From Chitinophagaceae bacterium (GTDB lineage: Bacteria; Bacteroidota; Bacteroidia; Chitinophagales; Chitinophagaceae), in the NCBI GenBank assembly GCA_016702745.1, contig JADJDJ010000001.1:1426001-1490000 (forward strand): a stretch of DNA of 64,000 nt, in the 5' to 3' direction. Shown piece by piece: positions 30,064-40,785 of the stretch. The notes under the pieces are model-generated. The model saw nothing but the letters and a program-made list of their open reading frames with translations. It ran no database searches and was not told where the DNA came from. The translations under genes and the position numbers were made by a program. How positions within the stretch are numbered: position 1 is the first letter of the stretch; the number at the start of each line of letters is the position of its first letter.

Positions 30064-30213
30064 AATTTGGGGATTGGGGATTGGGTATTAGATATTAGGT
30101 ATTAGATATTAGGATATTGAAATATTGGGCTCACGATTAATGACTCGCTTTTCTTGACTCACGACTCTTGACTCACGACTCCAGACTATTGACTAATGAC
30201 TATTGACTAATGA
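30064..30213. repeat. Intergenic short tandem repeats
   Basis: Two repeat types follow each other: degenerate GATATTAG units (about 30075-30130), then units of about 14 bases such as ttgactcacgactc and tattgactaatgac (about 30135-30205). They separate the dehydrogenase from the end of the GH127 operon. No gene or clear terminator is seen. Confidence 0.7.
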
Positions 30214-32583
30214 CTAACGACTTTCCCTCACTACCCTTACTCCAAACACCCTTCCCGCTGTTCGTTTATAATTAGCTTCTACTTTTACCGTGATCTGTTC
30301 TTTGTTTTGAAGCAGTTCTTCCGGCAAAGCATATTCATGGTCATAGAAAATGCCTGTCTTGCCACCCTCCCATTCAACCGTGCTGATCTTAACGCCGTCA
30401 ACAACAATGTCAAATTTACGGCCTTTGTCGTCGCCAATATAAGTAAATACCAATGCAGATTTGATACCGGGTTTTAGTTTCATGGTAAAAGAAAAATAAT
30501 TCCCGCCCCGGGCTTCACGACCCTTGCGGCCCATGGCATCACTCACATAACTTTTTTCACTGGCCACCAATTGGTGATCCCTTTCCGGCTGCATTTCCCC
30601 GATCCTGAAATAATCAATGGTTCTTGCTTCCAGTTCCGCTGCTGCTTTTTTAGCAGCTTCATAGTCGGCTTGACGGCGCGACCATTCATCGTTCGTAAAA
30701 TAATCCCAGTACACGCTATAAAACTGGTCATAGGTTTTATAAAATGGAGCCAGCTTTACATCGTTCGGTTTTCCCACTCCTTTTAACTCAAACTGCAGGG
30801 GGCCACCGGCTGGCCTGACCCAATCCTTCAGATTTTTATTATCCGTCAGCAGCACGGGAGTTCCGTACAAAGGATCGGGCATGCTGGTACCGAGTTGACC
30901 GGCCAGCACGAGGGGGCCATATTTAAAGGCAATCCTGTTTTTATTATCGGGCATGGATTCCGTGTACAATTCCATTTCCGGTTCAATGATGATCTGGTGT
31001 TTACCTTTGGGTAATGGACCGAGGTTGAGATAGCCGGATGAATCAGCCATTTGTTTATACCGGACCCCATCCACCGTAATTCCCATTTTCTTTGCCCAAT
31101 ATGGCATTCTGATTTTCAGGTTCAGGGGTAATTTATTTTTTTGATCAAGATGGAAACGGATCTGGCTGCTTTCAGGAAAATCCGTTTCCTGTCGCAGTAC
31201 CCATTGATGAGCGGGGTCGTTTAACACAGATGGTATAAAAAGATTCACCCAGATTGTATTTTTTCCGTCATGACTATAAATCTGTTCTGCATACGTGCCA
31301 TGATTTTCTATTCCGCTCCCCACGCAACAGGTGAATGTATTGAAGGAATCGCTGAATTCTTTTTTGGTCCCCATCCGAAGCGGAACAAAATAAGTCATCA
31401 TCCCGTTTTCAGGATTTTGTGAAGCCAGGATATGATTATACAATGCCCGCTCATAATAATCCATCAGTTTCCCTGAAGGCTCCCAGGCAAATAAATGCCG
31501 GGTGAGTTTGAGCATATTATAAGTATTGCAGGTTTCGCAGGTAGCATCGCTGAGTCTTTCACTCAATGAATCAGGTGCCCCGCAATATTCATAATTACTG
31601 TTCCCTCCGATCACATAGGTATGATGATCCACCATATTCTCCCAGAAAAAAGAAGCGATGGTTTTATCGCGCTCATCCCCGGTGATTTCATAGCGCCTGG
31701 CACAACCAATGGCCTTGGGTACATTGGTGTTGCTGTGTTTACCGGGCATGGGATCAATTTTTTGAGCCAGTTTTCCCAATACAAATTCATCATGGAATTT
31801 CCGGGACAGCTGTAAATATTTTTCATTCCCTGTAATGGCATAAATATTGGCCAGGGCTTCATTCATACCTCCATGCTCACAGTTCAGCATCTTCAGTCTT
31901 TGTTCTTCGGTGAGTCCGTTTACGATCGTTGCGGTCCAGTCTGCGATTTCTGTGGAAATGGTCATTGCCATTTGATTATCGCAGTACAAATATGCATCCA
32001 GTAATCCCCCCAGTACTTTGTGCAAAGTGTACCAGGGTACCCAACCGCCATTCAGGTCAAATCCGCCGGTACGGATATCCCCTCTTTTTACCTGGGCAAA
32101 AATGGTATCCTCATTCGGTACGGCCCCAACATAACCGCTTTTGCGTACAACCTGACAGCGACGCAGTTCTGCCACGATATAATCCACTCTTTTTTTGAAT
32201 TCGCTATTTCCGGTACTGGTATACATCAATGCACAGGCTGATAAATAATGGCCCAGGGTATGTCCGGAGATACCATCCTGTTCCCAACCTCCGTATATAG
32301 AATCTTTCACTGGTAATCCGGCATGCTTGTGAAAACGGTACAATAAACGGCCAGGCTTGATCAGTAAGAGATAAGCACTGTCCATATTCATGGCGTGACG
32401 AAAGGGACTGTTCAATAGTTTGACTTGTGACAACTGATATGACCATGCCTTGATTGTGGTGACCGGCTTTTGCTTCATTTTGGCATCGGATTGCACCGGT
32501 ACATAGGACTGTCCTGCTACATTAGTTGCTATAACTAATGAGATACTGATCAGCAACCGGAATGTCAATCTTTTTTTAGCCAT
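30214..32583 (-). CDS. GH127-family (DUF1680) glycoside hydrolase, multidomain
   Basis: 789 residues with a signal peptide (LLISISLVIATNVAGQS). The (alpha/alpha)6-barrel domain spans about 60-560 and includes GGWEQDGISGHTLGHYLSA, GGWVPWYTLHKVLGGLLDAY, CEHGGMNEALANIYAITG, ATCETCNTYNM and the FTCCVGSGIENHG cluster. The Glu and Cys residues of these last two blocks correspond to the zinc-bound Cys-nucleophile centre of beta-L-arabinofuranosidase HypBA1. A C-terminal extension of about 150 residues (DUF4986/DUF6805-like; GGNYFSFTMKLKPGIKSALVFTYIG) may be a beta-sandwich. Activity is probably on beta-L-arabinofuranosides; other GH127 members cleave aceric acid in RG-II. Its start overlaps the preceding gene by 19 bases, which suggests translational coupling. 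Confidence 0.85.
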   Translation of the reverse strand: MAKKRLTFRLLISISLVIATNVAGQSYVPVQSDAKMKQKPVTTIKAWSYQLSQVKLLNSPFRHAMNMDSAYLLLIKPGRLLYRFHKHAGLPVKDSIYGGWEQDGISGHTLGHYLSACALMYTSTGNSEFKKRVDYIVAELRRCQVVRKSGYVGAVPNEDTIFAQVKRGDIRTGGFDLNGGWVPWYTLHKVLGGLLDAYLYCDNQMAMTISTEIADWTATIVNGLTEEQRLKMLNCEHGGMNEALANIYAITGNEKYLQLSRKFHDEFVLGKLAQKIDPMPGKHSNTNVPKAIGCARRYEITGDERDKTIASFFWENMVDHHTYVIGGNSNYEYCGAPDSLSERLSDATCETCNTYNMLKLTRHLFAWEPSGKLMDYYERALYNHILASQNPENGMMTYFVPLRMGTKKEFSDSFNTFTCCVGSGIENHGTYAEQIYSHDGKNTIWVNLFIPSVLNDPAHQWVLRQETDFPESSQIRFHLDQKNKLPLNLKIRMPYWAKKMGITVDGVRYKQMADSSGYLNLGPLPKGKHQIIIEPEMELYTESMPDNKNRIAFKYGPLVLAGQLGTSMPDPLYGTPVLLTDNKNLKDWVRPAGGPLQFELKGVGKPNDVKLAPFYKTYDQFYSVYWDYFTNDEWSRRQADYEAAKKAAAELEARTIDYFRIGEMQPERDHQLVASEKSYVSDAMGRKGREARGGNYFSFTMKLKPGIKSALVFTYIGDDKGRKFDIVVDGVKISTVEWEGGKTGIFYDHEYALPEELLQNKEQITVKVEANYKRTAGRVFGVRVVRESR

Positions 32584-34966
32584 TTAGTTTCAAGTATTTT
32601 AATAAAATATCCCCCCACTACACTTCGGGCCTGAAAGCCCACCTGCTTACCATCGGTGGTTTCATGCCAGTCGCTCAAAGGAACCCGGCTCGGTGTTTCG
32701 GTGGCAAATTTGTATACAGGTTGAATCAGGGCTTCAAAATCTTTTTGGTTGCCGGCCAGTGTAGCCGTCCAGATGATCCAGTCAGATTTCGTGTAAGTTC
32801 TCCGGCTGTCAAGTGGCAGTCCATATTTTTGTTGCTTTTGCAGATAAAATTTTATTTCTTTCTCATACACTTCTTCCGGAAAAAGTTTCAGCCCCAGCAA
32901 TTTATCCCAAACCAGGTTATACTTCTGACTCCAGGTTCCTTTCTTGTCAAAACTTAGTGCGTAGTGATCGCCATCATCTGCCATTTGCATCCATTTAGAA
33001 GCATACTCAGCAGCAATATTATGGTACTTACCGGCCTCCCCTTTTTTATTCAATCCTTTGGCCATTTGGGCATATGCAGCAATTCCGACAATGGCTTTCA
33101 TGGATAAATTTACATTCCGGGCCAGGTGCCCGGCAAAATCATCGGTGCATAGCTGATTAGCCGGATCCAGTCCGTCTTTAACGAGGAATTCAACCCATTG
33201 GCTAAGCACGGCCCAATGCTTTCTTGCGAATTCATAATTCCCCTCTGCCTTACAAATCGCAGCAGTCAGGATCATCATATTCCCAGCTTCCTCCACCGGC
33301 ATATCTTCCGGATAAGTTTGTCCGTTGGCCAATGGATAGGTTCCAAGGTCATGGGCCGGAAATGGTTTGGTCCATTTCCCGCTTTCGCTGTAAATCATCA
33401 GGGGTTCCACCATCCCTTTCAGCAATGCAGGATTATACAAAAGGGTAAGCGGTGCAGAGGGATAGGTTACATCAACCGTCCAGATCGAACCATTGCTGAA
33501 ATTTTCTTTTTGAGGAAAGAGGACTTCATTATTGGGTCCCCTGACCAGTTTATGTGCGGCCAGCGACTGCCGATAAGCGAGTACACATAATCTGGCATAA
33601 GTTTCTCCGCCAGCCTTCACTGCATCTTCCCAGAGCTGGCGGTCGAATAAATCACAGCGTTCGGCAATACTTCCCTCCTGGCCAAAGGATTCTTTTATCA
33701 TTTCTTCGACTGTACTATACTTTTTCTTCCACCAGGCTTGTAAATGCTGACCAAAGTATTCGATGGCATCCAGATCATCATATGCCATGATCACTGATTT
33801 TTCTACCGGAATCGCTTTTACTTTTCCATAATCAATTTCCAGGTTACATAAGGCAGCAAATCCGGGTTTCCTGCAACTCCCATTTTCACACCGGACTCAT
33901 TGGTCGTGGCGAGATAGGCATATCCCCAATCAATCCTCACATCATCCCCTTTTCTTTTTAGTATGGCCTGACTGGTCGTTCCCGTTTTTTGATACACGAT
34001 ACCATCTTTATTGTAAATCACTGTTTTTACTTCCTGCGATGGTTTGTGCCGGGCCAGATCAGGCGCTGTATTGAGATAAAGTTTAACATCATGCGGATTT
34101 CCATCTTTTGACATCACATTAAACCGCAGGTAAGTAATTGGTCTGGAATACAGATCAAGATCCGTTGTGAGCAGGGGCGATAAAAAATCCAATGCCAAAA
34201 AGACCGGACCGCAGTCGAATTCGTATTTGGTCTGTGTGGCCGTCATTTCCACTTTCTTTTGTACGGCCTGTGGTATAGCAGGCGGTGCAAGGCGGTTGTA
34301 GAGTCCTCCATCAATATAGGCCTGGCCTCCGGTATTCTCACAATACATGGCCAGTATATTTTCTCCGGCTTTCAATTCGGACAGTTCTTTATCCAACATT
34401 ATTTCCTTACTGGCCGAACAACAACCGGCTTCGAATATTTTTTTGCCATTCAGGTAGATCAGTACATTATCGTCATATCTGGCTTTCAGTATCAGGTCAT
34501 TCAGCATCAGGTCCTTTCCCTGCAAATTGAATTTACGTCTGATCCAGATATAGCGGCTGCTCCATTCTGTGGCAGGCCCGATATCTTTAGTCCCGAATAA
34601 TCCCTTACCTGTTTTCCATCGGGTATCATCAAATGAAGCATTCATCCAGTCATCCGCCGGTTTTGTTTCTGTGTACTGACAAGTATATGCATTCAGTTCT
34701 GCATCCGGCAACAATGGTTTCATGGGTAAGGGAGGCTGGCCAAGAAACTTATAGATTTTTCCGTCGACACTCAGCAAACCTAAGATGGAATGTTCTGCCC
34801 CTGTCCAGTGTTTGGTGGTACTCTCATTCACGCGATCTGTTGTACTCCAGATACTAAAGTAAGGATCATGAACGGCTAGAGGATAAGCCGGTGCCTGATA
34901 TACCTGGGCATTTGTATTCAGCACAAAAAGGCCCATTGTTGCTATCAGGAGAATATACTTGTTCAT
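32565..34966 (-). CDS. Glutaminase-A-like exported protein (DUF4964/DUF5127/DUF4965/DUF1793) (frameshifted)
   Basis: Pieces 33818-34966 and 32565-33794 make about 800 residues with a signal peptide (LLIATMGLFVLNTNAQ). Order: DUF4964-like start (YPLAVHDPYFSIWSTTDRVNE); an inserted galactose-binding-like sandwich (DDWMNASFDDTRWKTGKG.. YLNGKKIFEAG); DUF5127; DUF4965 (IMAYDDLDAIEYFGQHLQAWW); DUF1793 helical barrel (SDWIIWTATLAGNQKDFEALI). The break is the T4 run 33822-33825; one added base gives IMEKVKAIPVEKSVIMAYDD. Fungal GtaA-type proteins of this group are glutaminases, but many Bacteroidota members sit in glycan loci and their reaction is unsettled. Its ATG overlaps the stop of the upstream GH127 gene (TGATG). 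Confidence 0.8.
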
Positions 34967-36932
34967 CAGTAATTGATTTTGATATCTGCTATTTTAACGG
35001 GCAACCATACCTGCATTTCATTTTTACCACGATTTGCCCAGGTATAGTAAGGAATAGCAATGATTTTTTTCATTTCTGTTTTCAGCGAGAGTCCATCTGA
35101 GCCAACCGTTACAACCGGCACTTCGGCCGATAATGCTTTCACAATTTCATCCTGTACTTTGTGATCAATCACAGTAAACCGGGTGTTCTCCGGTACGATA
35201 ATATTCCAGGCCTTGCCATTGTTATCGGCGCCTTCCACACAATATACCAGTGGTCCCCGTTGTATGGCAATTCGCCCGTAATCCTGTTTCAGTTCCGGTC
35301 TTGCTTTCATCATACTCACTCCTATACTCAGGTTGAGTTCAATTTTATCGCCCTTGTTCCATTTGCGGTTAATAACGATATAACCGTTTTCTTCCTGGTA
35401 TATCACTTCTTTACCATTCAGCAATACGGTATATGCATGAAGCCCCATTGAACTTCCTTTGTATAAATTACCTGGAGAATTGAATTTGGAATAAGCCCAT
35501 TGCGGGATTCGCATTTTAACAGCAAAAACGGCTGGCTTTACCGGATCAACCTGTAACGAAACCGCCCCCTCCCATGGATAATTGGTTTCCATTTTAATTC
35601 CAACTTCCCCGTTTGTAAGCGGGATGCTGGTATTACTTCCAACATATAAGTTTATAAAGATGGCATCTGTTGACTTCGCATAGATATAATCACCAAGTGA
35701 TGCAATCAACCGGGCGATATTGGCCGGACAACAAGCCGTTCCAAACCATTCCCTCCGCTGGTGCTGACCGCGGGAAGCTAATGGGTTGCCATAAAAGAAA
35801 CGATCTCCGCTTAAACTCAAACCATCCAATGCTCCATTGTATAAACTTCTTTCCAGTACATCCATGTACTCTGCATTTCCGCTCATGGCATTCATCCGCT
35901 GGTTCCAGAAAACCATTCCCACGCTGGCACAGGTTTCGCAATAAGCATGTTCATTGGGAAGATCATAATCAACAGAGAATCCTTCATTACTGCCCGCCGA
36001 TCCGATGCCTCCGGTGATATACATGTTCCGGTACACCACATCTTCCCATACTGTACGCATGGCTTTTACATAGCCTTCATCCCCCGTTTGAGCAGCCACA
36101 TCCGCAGCGCCCGTGTACATGTACATGGCACGCACGGCATGGCCGGTAATTTCTTTTTGTTCTTTCACCGGTAAAACATCCTGTGCATAGGCGGTATCTT
36201 TCCAGTCGGTCCAGGTATATCCTTTTGCCAGCCTTTTTCCCCGCTCACTCAGGAGCCAGTCGGCCATATTAAGGTACTTTTCATTCTTTGTGGTTTTGTA
36301 CAATTTTACGAGGGCCAGTTCCAGTTCCTGGTGACCGGTTACCCAATGTTTTTTACCCGGTCCAAAGAGTGCATCAAAATGATCGGCCCATTTAATACAT
36401 ACATCCAGGAGTTTTCTTTTGCCGGTGGCATTAAAATAGGCCACGCCGGCTTCGATCATATGACCGGCGTTGTAATCTTCATGCATACTCATATCAGTGT
36501 AACGGTCCTGCAGGCCTTTTAAAGTATACCAGGTATTGAGATAACCATCGGTTTGCTGAGCTGCTGCGATTTTATCAATCCACTCATCACATTTCTTTTC
36601 CATTTCCGCACTTGGATGGGTCTTGAGCGAATAAGCCATCGCTTCCAGTGCCTTGAATACATCACTGTCATCATAAAAAATACCCTCATGCTGCTCCCCT
36701 TTTGCCCGGGCTACTCTTTCAAAATTCTTGATCCGTGGAGTGGCTACTTCTGTCTGGTAGATACAGGCAGATAAGGTTTTGGTAGCTACTTTATCAATTT
36801 TGGGTTTCCAGAACTGATCGGTAATATTTACTTTGGAAAAACTGACAAACTCCAGTTTTTGAAGCGTACTTTGGGATTGTCCTCCCAGTGCTGCCATGAT
36901 ACCCGCAGCCAGGCTGTACAATGATTTTTCAT
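34966..36932 (-). CDS. GH127 glycoside hydrolase (beta-L-arabinofuranosidase family)
   Basis: About 655 residues. Key blocks: HEDYNAGHMIEAGVAYFNATG, WVTGHQELELALVKLYKTT, GGIGSAGSNEGFS, NEHAYCETCASVGM and GTACCPANIARLIASLGDYIY. The Glu and Cys residues of the last two blocks match the zinc-binding site and Cys nucleophile of HypBA1, which removes beta-L-arabinofuranose from hydroxyproline-linked oligosaccharides. The intact frame begins at TTG 36921. An ATG at 36932 would give a better signal peptide (MKNHLYSLAAGIMAALGG) if one T is missing near 36920, in line with other lesions here. The gene is coupled to the next by TGATG. Confidence 0.88.
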
Positions 36933-36941
36933 CTGGACTTT

Positions 36942-37916
36942 TTATAATGCAATGATCATTCCTTCCTCTGCCACCCCAAAACCTGCTTTTTTCACTTGCT
37001 CTTTTTCAGCAGATTTCATTTTCAGCAAAGGATTGGTATGATTGAAATGAATGAATAAAATTTTAGCTTTCTCTTCCGAAGGTAAGGATGAAAAACGTTG
37101 CATGCTTTCTGCTACAAACGGATGAGGGATTTCACTCATATTCCTGCCAGGTAATTCTCCGTCCTGGTAAAAAGTGCCGTCAATCAATGCTATATCCACT
37201 TCCCGGATCAAGCGGCTGATATCCCGGTCCCATTTTTCCCATTTATCAATATCCGGAATAAATAAAACTTTTTTCTTTTTGCCCTCAATAATAAAACCCA
37301 CGGTTTCAGAAAATTCATCGCGATGCGGTACCCGAATGGGGCGGATGCTTAAAGTGCGGCCAATCAATTGTGAACTATCCGCTGTCAATTGCTGCAGGCG
37401 GATATTTCCCAAACTGACCAGTTGGCTCCAGGGGCCGTTGTTCCTGATAAAGGAATCCATCCGGGGCATTACATACACGGGGATATTGCTGGCACCCATT
37501 GCTTCGCGGCCGAGTTGCATCAGGCCAGCATAATGACCGATATGAGCATGTGATATAAAAATACCCGCAGGCAATTGGCTCCGGTTGCTGTCGATGTACT
37601 GTTGAACCTTGTTCAGTTGTCCTCCGATATCCGGACTGGCTTCAAACAACCAGTATTCCTGACTTTGGCGATCCACCAGGGCCAGGCTGGTGATCAGTTT
37701 TTTTGAAGTATTGCCTTTATAAAAATCAGCACAACATGTTTTTTGACAACCGGCCTGCGGATAACCTGCATCCTGAGCGATGCCGAGGATATTAATGAAT
37801 TGATCTGGAACTGTGTTTGTACTATTCTCTTTATCTTTTTCAGAAGATGACCGACAGGAAAACAATATCCCTGTTAAAAACAGGGCGATTGCTAAAGGTT
37901 GAAAACTGATCTGCAT
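36942..37916 (-). CDS. PqqB-like metallo-beta-lactamase-fold lipoprotein
   Basis: 324 residues with a lipoprotein signal (IALFLTGILFSC). The core starts INILGIAQDAGYPQAGCQKTCC, the PqqB-type N-terminus, then the metal motif ISHAHIGHYAGLMQLG, VPHRDEFSETVGFIIEG, IPDIDKWEKWD, LIDGTFY and a C-terminal ILFIHFNHTNPLL. PqqB acts in PQQ synthesis, but this copy is exported, acylated, and has no pqqA/C/D/E nearby, so a different hydrolase or oxygenase role is likely. It lies 4 bases after the Gfo/Idh gene and about 10 bases before the GH127 gene, within one operon. Confidence 0.8.
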   Translation of the reverse strand: MQISFQPLAIALFLTGILFSCRSSSEKDKENSTNTVPDQFINILGIAQDAGYPQAGCQKTCCADFYKGNTSKKLITSLALVDRQSQEYWLFEASPDIGGQLNKVQQYIDSNRSQLPAGIFISHAHIGHYAGLMQLGREAMGASNIPVYVMPRMDSFIRNNGPWSQLVSLGNIRLQQLTADSSQLIGRTLSIRPIRVPHRDEFSETVGFIIEGKKKKVLFIPDIDKWEKWDRDISRLIREVDIALIDGTFYQDGELPGRNMSEIPHPFVAESMQRFSSLPSEEKAKILFIHFNHTNPLLKMKSAEKEQVKKAGFGVAEEGMIIAL

Positions 37917-37920
37917 CTTT

Positions 37921-39255
37921 TTATCCGATCACCGGTAATTTGTAGCCGTTATTATAGGAAGCAGTCAGGTATTTTTTATTGATGGCTTCGTCCGTGAATC
38001 TTCCTTTTTGCAGATCCCAGTCCAGTTTTTTTCCGGACCGGAAAGCAATATTTCCCATTTGACTGAGTACGGCGATATGGGAGGCTTCTTCGATCGGGCA
38101 AGCCAGTTCCTGCATTTTCCGGGAACGAACCACACTAACAAAATTCTCCATATGTTTATCCAGGCCATTATCCGATTGCTTTCTTCTTTCTACTTTGGCC
38201 TTCTTATCACTCTTGGGCTCTTCCATTACTTCCCAGCCACTGCGGTCGAGGGCCAGGGTGCCATGTTCACCGATATAGGCAATACCATGGCTGGTTTTAT
38301 TCATGCCACCCTCGATCCCGATGGTATGTTCCCATTGTAAATTGAAGTCGTTGAACTGGTAAAGGGCTGTCATGGTATCCGGTGTTTCCTGAGGCGAAGA
38401 GGGATCAGCAAAATTGCCACCCATGGCACTGATGGATTTGGGCACCGTAGCATTCATACCGATTAAAGCATAATCCAGCAGGTGTACACCCCAATCAGTC
38501 ATCAGTCCTCCGGCATAATCCCAGAACCAGCGGAAAGTAAAATGGAAGCGATTGGCATTGAAGGGCCTTGACTTGGCGGGACCCAGCCAGCGTTTGTAAT
38601 CCACTCCGGCAGGTACCGCAGTGTCAGCAATCACCGGAATCGGTTTTTTCCATCCCACATAACACCATACCCTCACGGCACGGATCCTACCGAGTTGCCC
38701 CGTACCTATATAATCCACTGCATCTTTAAAATGTTGCTGACTGCGTTGCCATTGTCCGGCCTGTACCACCCGGTTGTATTTTTTCTGAGCGGCCATCATG
38801 ACCCGGCATTCCGTTATAGAATTGCCAACCGGCTTTTCCACATAGATATCTTTACCTGCCTGGCAGGCATCTACCATTTGCAGACAATGCCAGTGATCAG
38901 GTGTACCTATGATCACAATATCTACATCTTTATTATCCAGTAAAGCGCGATGATCATTGTAGCGTTTGACTTTTGTCGCATCCACTTTCATCCCGGCTAA
39001 TTCAGTCATTCTCTTATCAAGTACATTATTATCAATATCACAAAGGGCCACCAGGTTAATACCTGGCACTTTGAGGATGGCTTTGAGATCGCTCCATCCC
39101 ATCCCGTTGATCCCGATCACTCCTACATTCAATTGGTCGGATGGTGAGATCCTGTTTTTGAAAATGGCGAATACATCATTTGCAAATGAACTAGCCAGCA
39201 TAGAGCCGGCTGTAAGCATTGAAGCCTGGTGGAGGAATTTTTTGCGGGATGCCAT
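37921..39255 (-). CDS. Exported Gfo/Idh/MocA-family oxidoreductase
   Basis: 444 residues with an export signal that includes RKKFLHQASMLTAGSMLASSFA; the twin-arginine-like RKKF is weak. The Rossmann part has VGVIGINGMGWSDL and IVIIGTPDHWHCLQMVDACQAGKDIYVEKPVGN, with the catalytic EKP motif. The substrate domain includes WFWDYAGGLMTDWGVHLLDY. These periplasmic enzymes oxidise or isomerise sugars with tightly bound NAD(P), and some act as NAD-dependent glycosidases (GH109 type). It is the first gene of the five-gene GH127 operon. Confidence 0.88.
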   Translation of the reverse strand: MASRKKFLHQASMLTAGSMLASSFANDVFAIFKNRISPSDQLNVGVIGINGMGWSDLKAILKVPGINLVALCDIDNNVLDKRMTELAGMKVDATKVKRYNDHRALLDNKDVDIVIIGTPDHWHCLQMVDACQAGKDIYVEKPVGNSITECRVMMAAQKKYNRVVQAGQWQRSQQHFKDAVDYIGTGQLGRIRAVRVWCYVGWKKPIPVIADTAVPAGVDYKRWLGPAKSRPFNANRFHFTFRWFWDYAGGLMTDWGVHLLDYALIGMNATVPKSISAMGGNFADPSSPQETPDTMTALYQFNDFNLQWEHTIGIEGGMNKTSHGIAYIGEHGTLALDRSGWEVMEEPKSDKKAKVERRKQSDNGLDKHMENFVSVVRSRKMQELACPIEEASHIAVLSQMGNIAFRSGKKLDWDLQKGRFTDEAINKKYLTASYNNGYKLPVIG

Positions 39256-39351
39256 GAGTTATATTTGAGCCTTTAAGTTACAAATAGAAAGAGAAAAAAA
39301 GCATATAAAAATATAGGGTAGTTTCTGGTCTGTGAATTCAGGTACAACTGT

Positions 39352-40731
39352 TTATTGTACCTTCTTCCCAGGCATTTCCTGACCGTTTTGGATCAACAGC
39401 AACCCTGTTACCTCTTTTTTCTCATTCCTTACAAAACGGATTTGGGCTTTTACCACTTTCAGGAAAAACAAGTCATCCTTTTCAGAAAAGATTTCCGCCC
39501 TGCTCTGGCCGGTCGCCTGTGCATAGATCCGGCCATTTTCAAGGAAAATGCTGATAAAAAAATCAGGTGTCAGCTCATACTTCCCAATATATTGTTTCAG
39601 TATACTTTCTTCAACCTTAGCTTCCTGTCTGGCGATAGTTTTGATCCCATACAGGATATTCCTGAGTTCATCCATATCAATATTAAACTGATCATGATTA
39701 CTCAGAATAATGATGGTTTTCCGGTGATCAAGATGCTTTTCAATTAAGGTATTATACCCTGGCCAGCCTCCGGTATGAAAGGCCACTCTTCCGGCCGGTT
39801 CCATGCGGCGTAACATCCATCCAAATCCATATCCATGTTTGATGTTCCGGTTATCTGCACCACTGGTCAGCACTTCCGTTCTAACTGATTCTGAAATCAA
39901 CAGGTTTTGATCAATGGCCCTGGACCACTTCAATAAGTCGCCGGTGGTGGAGTTTACGGTTCCATCTCCACAAATACCATCCAGTTTGGTTATAAACTCC
40001 TTTAACTCCGGGTGATCATCAGGCAGAATATACTTTTTAGTGGCAGTGTCATATACATGCCCCAACGCATAGTTTTCAATTGATCTTTTCTCATATCTGC
40101 GCCGGTACACTTCTGTGTTTTTCATCCCTAATGGAGTGAAAATATTTTTTTGCAAAAAATCAGAAAAACTGATGCCTGATGCTTTTTCTATGATACTGGC
40201 CAGTAAAACATAACCTGTATTACTGTATTCCCATTTTGCTCCCGGAGCAAATAAAATCGCAGGTTTGTGCCGGGCCAGGATGGCAATCATTTCTTTGTTG
40301 GTGGCAATGGATCCCGCAGGGGTATGTTCCAGCACCAGGTTCATATAATCCGGCAAGCCGGATGTATGCTGCAGCAGTTGCCGGATACTGATATTGCTGT
40401 AAGGTAATTCCGGAAAAAAATGGCGGAGGCTGTCTTCATATTTCAATTTCCCCTGCTCTTTCAGCAAAACACGTCCCATGGCTGTAAACTGCTTAGAATC
40501 AGAAGCCAGTTCAAATACAGACTGATCATTCAGTTTTCTGTTTGTTGCATGATCGGCGTTCCCATAACTCTGTTGCCAGATTACGGTATCACCTGAGGCA
40601 ATCAGGACATTGCCCTGAAACAGCCCCACGCCTGTATACCGTCTGAAGTAATCTTCCAATAGTTTTGAAATATCCTGTGACATACAACTATTACTAACAA
40701 TAATTCCAATGACGAGTAAATATTTTCTCAT
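39352..40731 (-). CDS. Serine beta-lactamase-fold hydrolase
   Basis: 459 residues with a signal peptide (LLVIGIIVSNSCMSQ, possibly a lipoprotein through Cys 16). Class C / PBP-like motifs: SDSK (SxxK nucleophile, about residue 77), YSNTGY (YxN) and HTGG (KTG equivalent). The C-terminal about 100 residues (LKQYIGKYELTPDFFISIFLENG) form a DUF3471-like beta domain. Probably a periplasmic esterase, D-amino-acid peptidase or peptidase rather than a true antibiotic-resistance enzyme. It lies between the GH127 operon and the epimerase gene on the same strand. Confidence 0.85.
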   Translation of the reverse strand: MRKYLLVIGIIVSNSCMSQDISKLLEDYFRRYTGVGLFQGNVLIASGDTVIWQQSYGNADHATNRKLNDQSVFELASDSKQFTAMGRVLLKEQGKLKYEDSLRHFFPELPYSNISIRQLLQHTSGLPDYMNLVLEHTPAGSIATNKEMIAILARHKPAILFAPGAKWEYSNTGYVLLASIIEKASGISFSDFLQKNIFTPLGMKNTEVYRRRYEKRSIENYALGHVYDTATKKYILPDDHPELKEFITKLDGICGDGTVNSTTGDLLKWSRAIDQNLLISESVRTEVLTSGADNRNIKHGYGFGWMLRRMEPAGRVAFHTGGWPGYNTLIEKHLDHRKTIIILSNHDQFNIDMDELRNILYGIKTIARQEAKVEESILKQYIGKYELTPDFFISIFLENGRIYAQATGQSRAEIFSEKDDLFFLKVVKAQIRFVRNEKKEVTGLLLIQNGQEMPGKKVQ

Positions 40732-40785
40732 GATATCGATTTAAATCAAAACTTATATCGTTACCCAAAATACGGGTCTTTGTTA

